This document shows, in pieces, positions 13,144 through 15,575 of a DNA stretch of 15,575 nucleotides. The stretch is from NCBI GenBank assembly GCA_003022085.1, contig PXQK01000007.1, positions 1-15,575 of the forward strand, read 5' to 3'. Origin of the DNA: Halobacteriales archaeon QH_10_65_19 (lineage in GTDB: Archaea; Halobacteriota; Halobacteria; Halobacteriales; Haloarculaceae). Under the pieces are notes generated by a model. That model saw only the letters and a list, made by a program, of their open reading frames with translations. It ran no database searches and was not told the origin of the DNA. The stretch's first letter is position 1. Each line of letters opens with the position of its first letter. The position numbers and the translations under genes are program-made.

Positions 13144-15262
13144 TTGTCGGCCGAACGTCCTCCATTGCCTCACGGAAGTGCCGCATGTCGACCGTCTCGG
13201 CATGCTCGTCCTGTCTGAGCGACTGGATGGCCGCTTCGCGGGCAATGGTCTCCAGGTCCGAGCCGACGTACCCCTCGCTGAGTTCGGCCAGTTCGCGCAG
13301 GCTCACGTCGGGCGAGAGCGGCATGTCCTCGGTGTGGATTTTGAGGATCTGCTCGCGACCCTCGGTGTCGGGTTCGCCGATCATCACGAGCCGGTCGAAC
13401 CGCCCCGAGCGGATCAGCGCCGGGTCGATCATGTCCGGCCGGTTTGTCGCTCCGATGACCATAACGTCTTCCATGTCTTCGAGTCCGTCGAGTTCGGTCA
13501 GGAGCTGGTTGACCACCCGTTCGGAGACGTTCGAGCCGACGTCGCCGCCCCGACCTGGCGCCAGCGAGTCGAGTTCGTCGAAGAAGATGACCGTCGGCGA
13601 CACCTGTCGGGCCTTGCGGAAGGTCTGCCTGATTGCCTTCTCGCTCTCGCCGACCCACTTCGAGAGGAGCTGTGGGCCGCGGACGCTGATGAAGTTCGCG
13701 TCCGTCTCGTTGGCGACCGCCTTCGCCATGAGGGTTTTGCCGGTGCCCGGCGGGCCGTACAGCAACACCCCCGACGGGGGCTGGATCCCCATACGCTCGA
13801 ACTTCTCCGGCGAGTTCATCGGCCACTCGACGCTCTCGCGGACCTCCTTTTTCGCGTCTTCGAGGCCGCCGACGTGGTCCCAGTTGATCTTCGGGAGTTC
13901 GACCAGCACCTCCCGCATCGCGCTGGGCGAGACCTCGTTGAGCGCCCCCCGGAAGTCGTCGCGTTTGATGATCATCCGGTCGATCAGGCTCGGCGGGACG
14001 TCCTCCTCGTCCAGATCGATCTCGGGAAGGTACCGCCGCAGCGCCTTCATCGCCGCCTCCTTTGTGAGCGACTCGATGTCCGCGCCGACGAACCCGTGGG
14101 TTTCTTCTGCCAGCCTGCCGAGGTTCACGTCGTCCGAGAGCGGCATCCCCCGGGTGTGGATCTGGAGGATCTCGCGGCGGCCGGTCTCGTCGGGCACGCC
14201 GATCTCGATCTCGCGGTCGAACCGGCCCGGCCGGCGCAGGGCGGGATCGACGCTGTCGACCCGGTTGGTCGCTGCGATCACGATCACCTGACCGCGTGAC
14301 TCCAGCCCGTCCATCATCGTCAGCAGCTGTGCGACCACGCGGCGCTCTACCTCGCCGGTGACGTCCTCCCGTTTGGGCGCGATCGAGTCGAGTTCGTCGA
14401 TGAAGATGATGCTGGGGGCCTCCTCGGTCGCGTCCTCGAAGATTTCCCGCAACTGCTGTTCGGACTCGCCGTAGTACTTCGAGATGATCTCGGGTCCGGC
14501 AATCGAGAAGAAACTCGCCGACGTTTCGTTGGCCACGGCCTTCGCCAGCAGCGTCTTGCCGGTGCCCGGCGGGCCGTGTAACAGCACCCCCTGTGGCGGT
14601 TCGATCCCCAGTTTCTTGAAGATCTGGGGGTGTTTCATCGGCAGTTCGACCATCTCGCGCACCCGCTGGATCTCGTTCTGGAGGCCGCCGATGTCCTCGT
14701 AGGTGATGCCGCCGCCGGTCTTCTCGAAGCCGGCGATTGGCTCCTCGCGGAGTTCGACGTCCGTGTCCTCGGTGATGAGGACGACCCCCTCGGGCTGTGT
14801 TTCGACGGCGATCAGCGGGATCGCCTGGCCCGGCGAGCGCATGAACGGGTGGTTTGTGCTCGACATCACCGGAACGATGTCGCGCTCGACCACCGGCCGT
14901 TTCAGGATCTGCCGTTTGACCATACCGGCCGCGTCGCTGCCAAACTGTACGCTCGCCTCTTCGGGCGGTGCGAGCACCAGTGAATCAGCTTTCTCGGCCT
15001 CCGCCTTCCGTATCTCCACGCGTTCGCCGATCCCCACGTCAGCGTTCTGTCGCGTGAACCCGTCGATGCGGACGGTGTCGGTGTTCCAGTCCTGGCGGTC
15101 GGCCCGCCAGACCTTCGCGGCCGTGGTGTCCGCACCCTCGATCTCGATGATGTCACCCGGCGAGAGCTTGAGGTGCAACAGCGTGTCAGGATCTAGACGC
15201 GCGATCCCACGCCCCGAGTCGTTTGGATAGGCTTTTGCAACCTCCAGTTGGACTTCATTCAT
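13040..15262 (-). CDS. cdc48: Cdc48/VAT-type AAA+ ATPase
   Basis: This 740-residue protein is the usual length for the family. It has an N-terminal double-psi barrel plus clam domain (1-180; [20 protein letters not shown]). D1 carries Walker A GPPGTGKT at 230-237, Walker B IIFIDE at 285-290, and arginine-finger region RRPGRFDR at 343-350. D2 carries Walker A at 503-510, Walker B VIFFDE at 558-563, and RSGRFDR at 618-624. The hexamer unfolds proteins and is thought to feed the archaeal proteasome. A further in-frame start exists upstream, but the ATG at 15262 begins the conserved N-terminus. An A/T box about 43 nt upstream implies a short leader of about 15-20 nt rather than leaderless transcription. 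Haloarchaea often have two or more Cdc48 paralogues. Confidence 0.95.
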   Translation of the reverse strand: MNEVQLEVAKAYPNDSGRGIARLDPDTLLHLKLSPGDIIEIEGADTTAAKVWRADRQDWNTDTVRIDGFTRQNADVGIGERVEIRKAEAEKADSLVLAPPEEASVQFGSDAAGMVKRQILKRPVVERDIVPVMSSTNHPFMRSPGQAIPLIAVETQPEGVVLITEDTDVELREEPIAGFEKTGGGITYEDIGGLQNEIQRVREMVELPMKHPQIFKKLGIEPPQGVLLHGPPGTGKTLLAKAVANETSASFFSIAGPEIISKYYGESEQQLREIFEDATEEAPSIIFIDELDSIAPKREDVTGEVERRVVAQLLTMMDGLESRGQVIVIAATNRVDSVDPALRRPGRFDREIEIGVPDETGRREILQIHTRGMPLSDDVNLGRLAEETHGFVGADIESLTKEAAMKALRRYLPEIDLDEEDVPPSLIDRMIIKRDDFRGALNEVSPSAMREVLVELPKINWDHVGGLEDAKKEVRESVEWPMNSPEKFERMGIQPPSGVLLYGPPGTGKTLMAKAVANETDANFISVRGPQLLSKWVGESEKAIRQTFRKARQVSPTVIFFDELDSLAPGRGGDVGSNVSERVVNQLLTELDGLEDMEDVMVIGATNRPDMIDPALIRSGRFDRLVMIGEPDTEGREQILKIHTEDMPLSPDVSLRELAELSEGYVGSDLETIAREAAIQSLRQDEHAETVDMRHFREAMEDVRPTITDDIRDYYEQMKDEFRGGGPEPERTRGGRIGFQ

Positions 15263-15295
15263 ATGAGTGTGATGTAGTAACACAGGGCTCCACGG

Positions 15296-15309
15296 GAGAT
15301 ATGTTTTTT
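15296..15309 (-). promoter_or_regulatory. A/T-rich promoter box of cdc48
   Basis: The minus strand reads CAAAAAACATATCT. It is centred about 43 nt before the ATG at 15262, predicting a short 5' leader. No clear Shine-Dalgarno sequence is placed near the ATG. Confidence 0.45.
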
Positions 15310-15398
15310 GTTCCCGGCGGCCGCAGGCACCGACCACAAAGGTCACAGCTCTCCATCGGTGCGGCCTGATACGGTACGTAGTCTCCCTCTGGTACAGA

Positions 15399-15417
15399 GT
15401 CACGCACGACCGTATGA
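15399..15417 (+). repeat. Copy 3 of the GTCACGCACGAC motif
   Basis: GTCACGCACGACC followed by G and TATGA matches 208-225 at 17 of 18 shared positions. It lies about 95 nt upstream of the cdc48 promoter box, with a one-mismatch inverted partner at 15482. Confidence 0.5.
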
Positions 15418-15481
15418 TGCGGACTGTTGTGGCTCTTCCTCTCGGGGACGTCGGACTCCGGGCGTTTCATCGCTTGGTAGG

Positions 15482-15493
15482 GTCGGGCGTGAC
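15482..15493 (-). repeat. Imperfect inverted partner of the GTCACGCACGAC motif
   Basis: The plus strand reads GTCGGGCGTGAC, which differs at one base from the inverted motif. It is 71 nt from copy 3, close to the 68-nt gap between the two copies near tfb. Confidence 0.35.
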
Positions 15494-15534
15494 AGTGATT
15501 ATCGTGTGTGACAGCGTTCGTGCATGTGCCAGCT

Positions 15535-15546
15535 ACTTTCATATAG
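15535..15546 (+). promoter_or_regulatory. TATA-like box for a gene at the window edge
   Basis: CTTTCATATAGC is centred about 27 nt before the ATG at 15567, the same spacing as the other leaderless genes here. Confidence 0.4.
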
Positions 15547-15566
15547 CTTCGGGTTGTACTGAGAGC

Positions 15567-15575
15567 ATGGTATTT
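15567..15575 (+). CDS. Possible first codons of a leaderless gene, cut by the window end
   Basis: ATG GTA TTT lies 27 nt after a TATA-like box. Only three codons are visible, so the product is unknown. The call rests on promoter spacing alone and would be divergent from cdc48. Confidence 0.3.

Larger units (their letters stand above)
15263..15566. other. Intergenic region upstream of cdc48
   Basis: These 304 nt are noticeably less GC-rich than the genes. They hold the cdc48 promoter, the GTCACGCACGAC motif and its imperfect inverted partner, two GTGACAG direct repeats about 20 nt apart (near 15490 and 15510), and a promoter for a gene leaving the window. No reading frame here has convincing coding character. 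Confidence 0.6.

Noticed and set aside
11688..14299. Long plus-strand open frames opposite asd and cdc48
   Set aside because: Both cover strongly conserved genes on the minus strand; absence of stops follows from GC-rich codon use.
15263..15403. N-terminal extension of Cdc48 by 47 residues
   Set aside because: The extension crosses the promoter box and does not resemble Cdc48; the family N-terminus begins at MNEVQLEV.
15255..15542. Minus-strand 95-codon frame with a CDLCGRC segment upstream of cdc48
   Set aside because: The region has lower GC than the genes, the product is not acidic, and it overlaps the cdc48 promoter and start. The Cys cluster alone is weak evidence.

Overview
This is a chromosomal window from a halophilic archaeon (class Halobacteria). 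The evidence is high GC, very acidic proteins, archaeal information-processing genes (TFB, aIF2-beta, Cdc48), an archaeal initiator tRNA, and A/T-rich promoter boxes centred about 27 nt before start codons, as expected for leaderless transcripts. An HAH_0734-type protein, a family named after Haloarcula hispanica, hints at Haloarcula relatives, but the genus cannot be fixed from this window.

Layout. 1-902: the end of a TFB gene, a small zinc-ribbon protein, and a convergent aIF2-beta gene whose stop abuts the zinc-ribbon stop. 963-4068 (minus strand): an MgtC/DUF4010 membrane protein, a hexapeptide acyltransferase and purD. purD is broken by an out-of-frame internal deletion. 4158-4412: the HAH_0734-family gene. 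4487-8117: a probable surface-glycosylation group, with a DUF2298 membrane protein divergent from an ALG5-like GT2 glycosyltransferase and a translationally coupled GtrA flippase-like protein.

8179-8525 holds the initiator tRNA-Met gene followed by two 85-bp direct repeats, each ending in a copy of the last 21 nt of the tRNA gene. This looks like a scar of past integration or recombination. The second repeat supplies the stop codon and last residues of the next gene, a Tat-exported PQQ/beta-propeller protein with one membrane anchor (8493-10268). 10323-12764: a geranylgeranyl-reductase-family flavoprotein and aspartate-semialdehyde dehydrogenase. 12811-13143: a DUF2892-like reading frame with no usable start codon. 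13040-15262: the Cdc48/VAT AAA+ ATPase. The last 300 nt are intergenic and end with what looks like the promoter and first codons of another leaderless gene.

Most genes appear to have their own promoters. The clearest co-transcribed groups are purD-acyltransferase and GT2-gtrA. The most unusual features are the tRNA-derived palindromic repeats and their capture as coding sequence, the purD lesion, and a 12-nt motif (GTCACGCACGAC) that recurs at both ends of the window.
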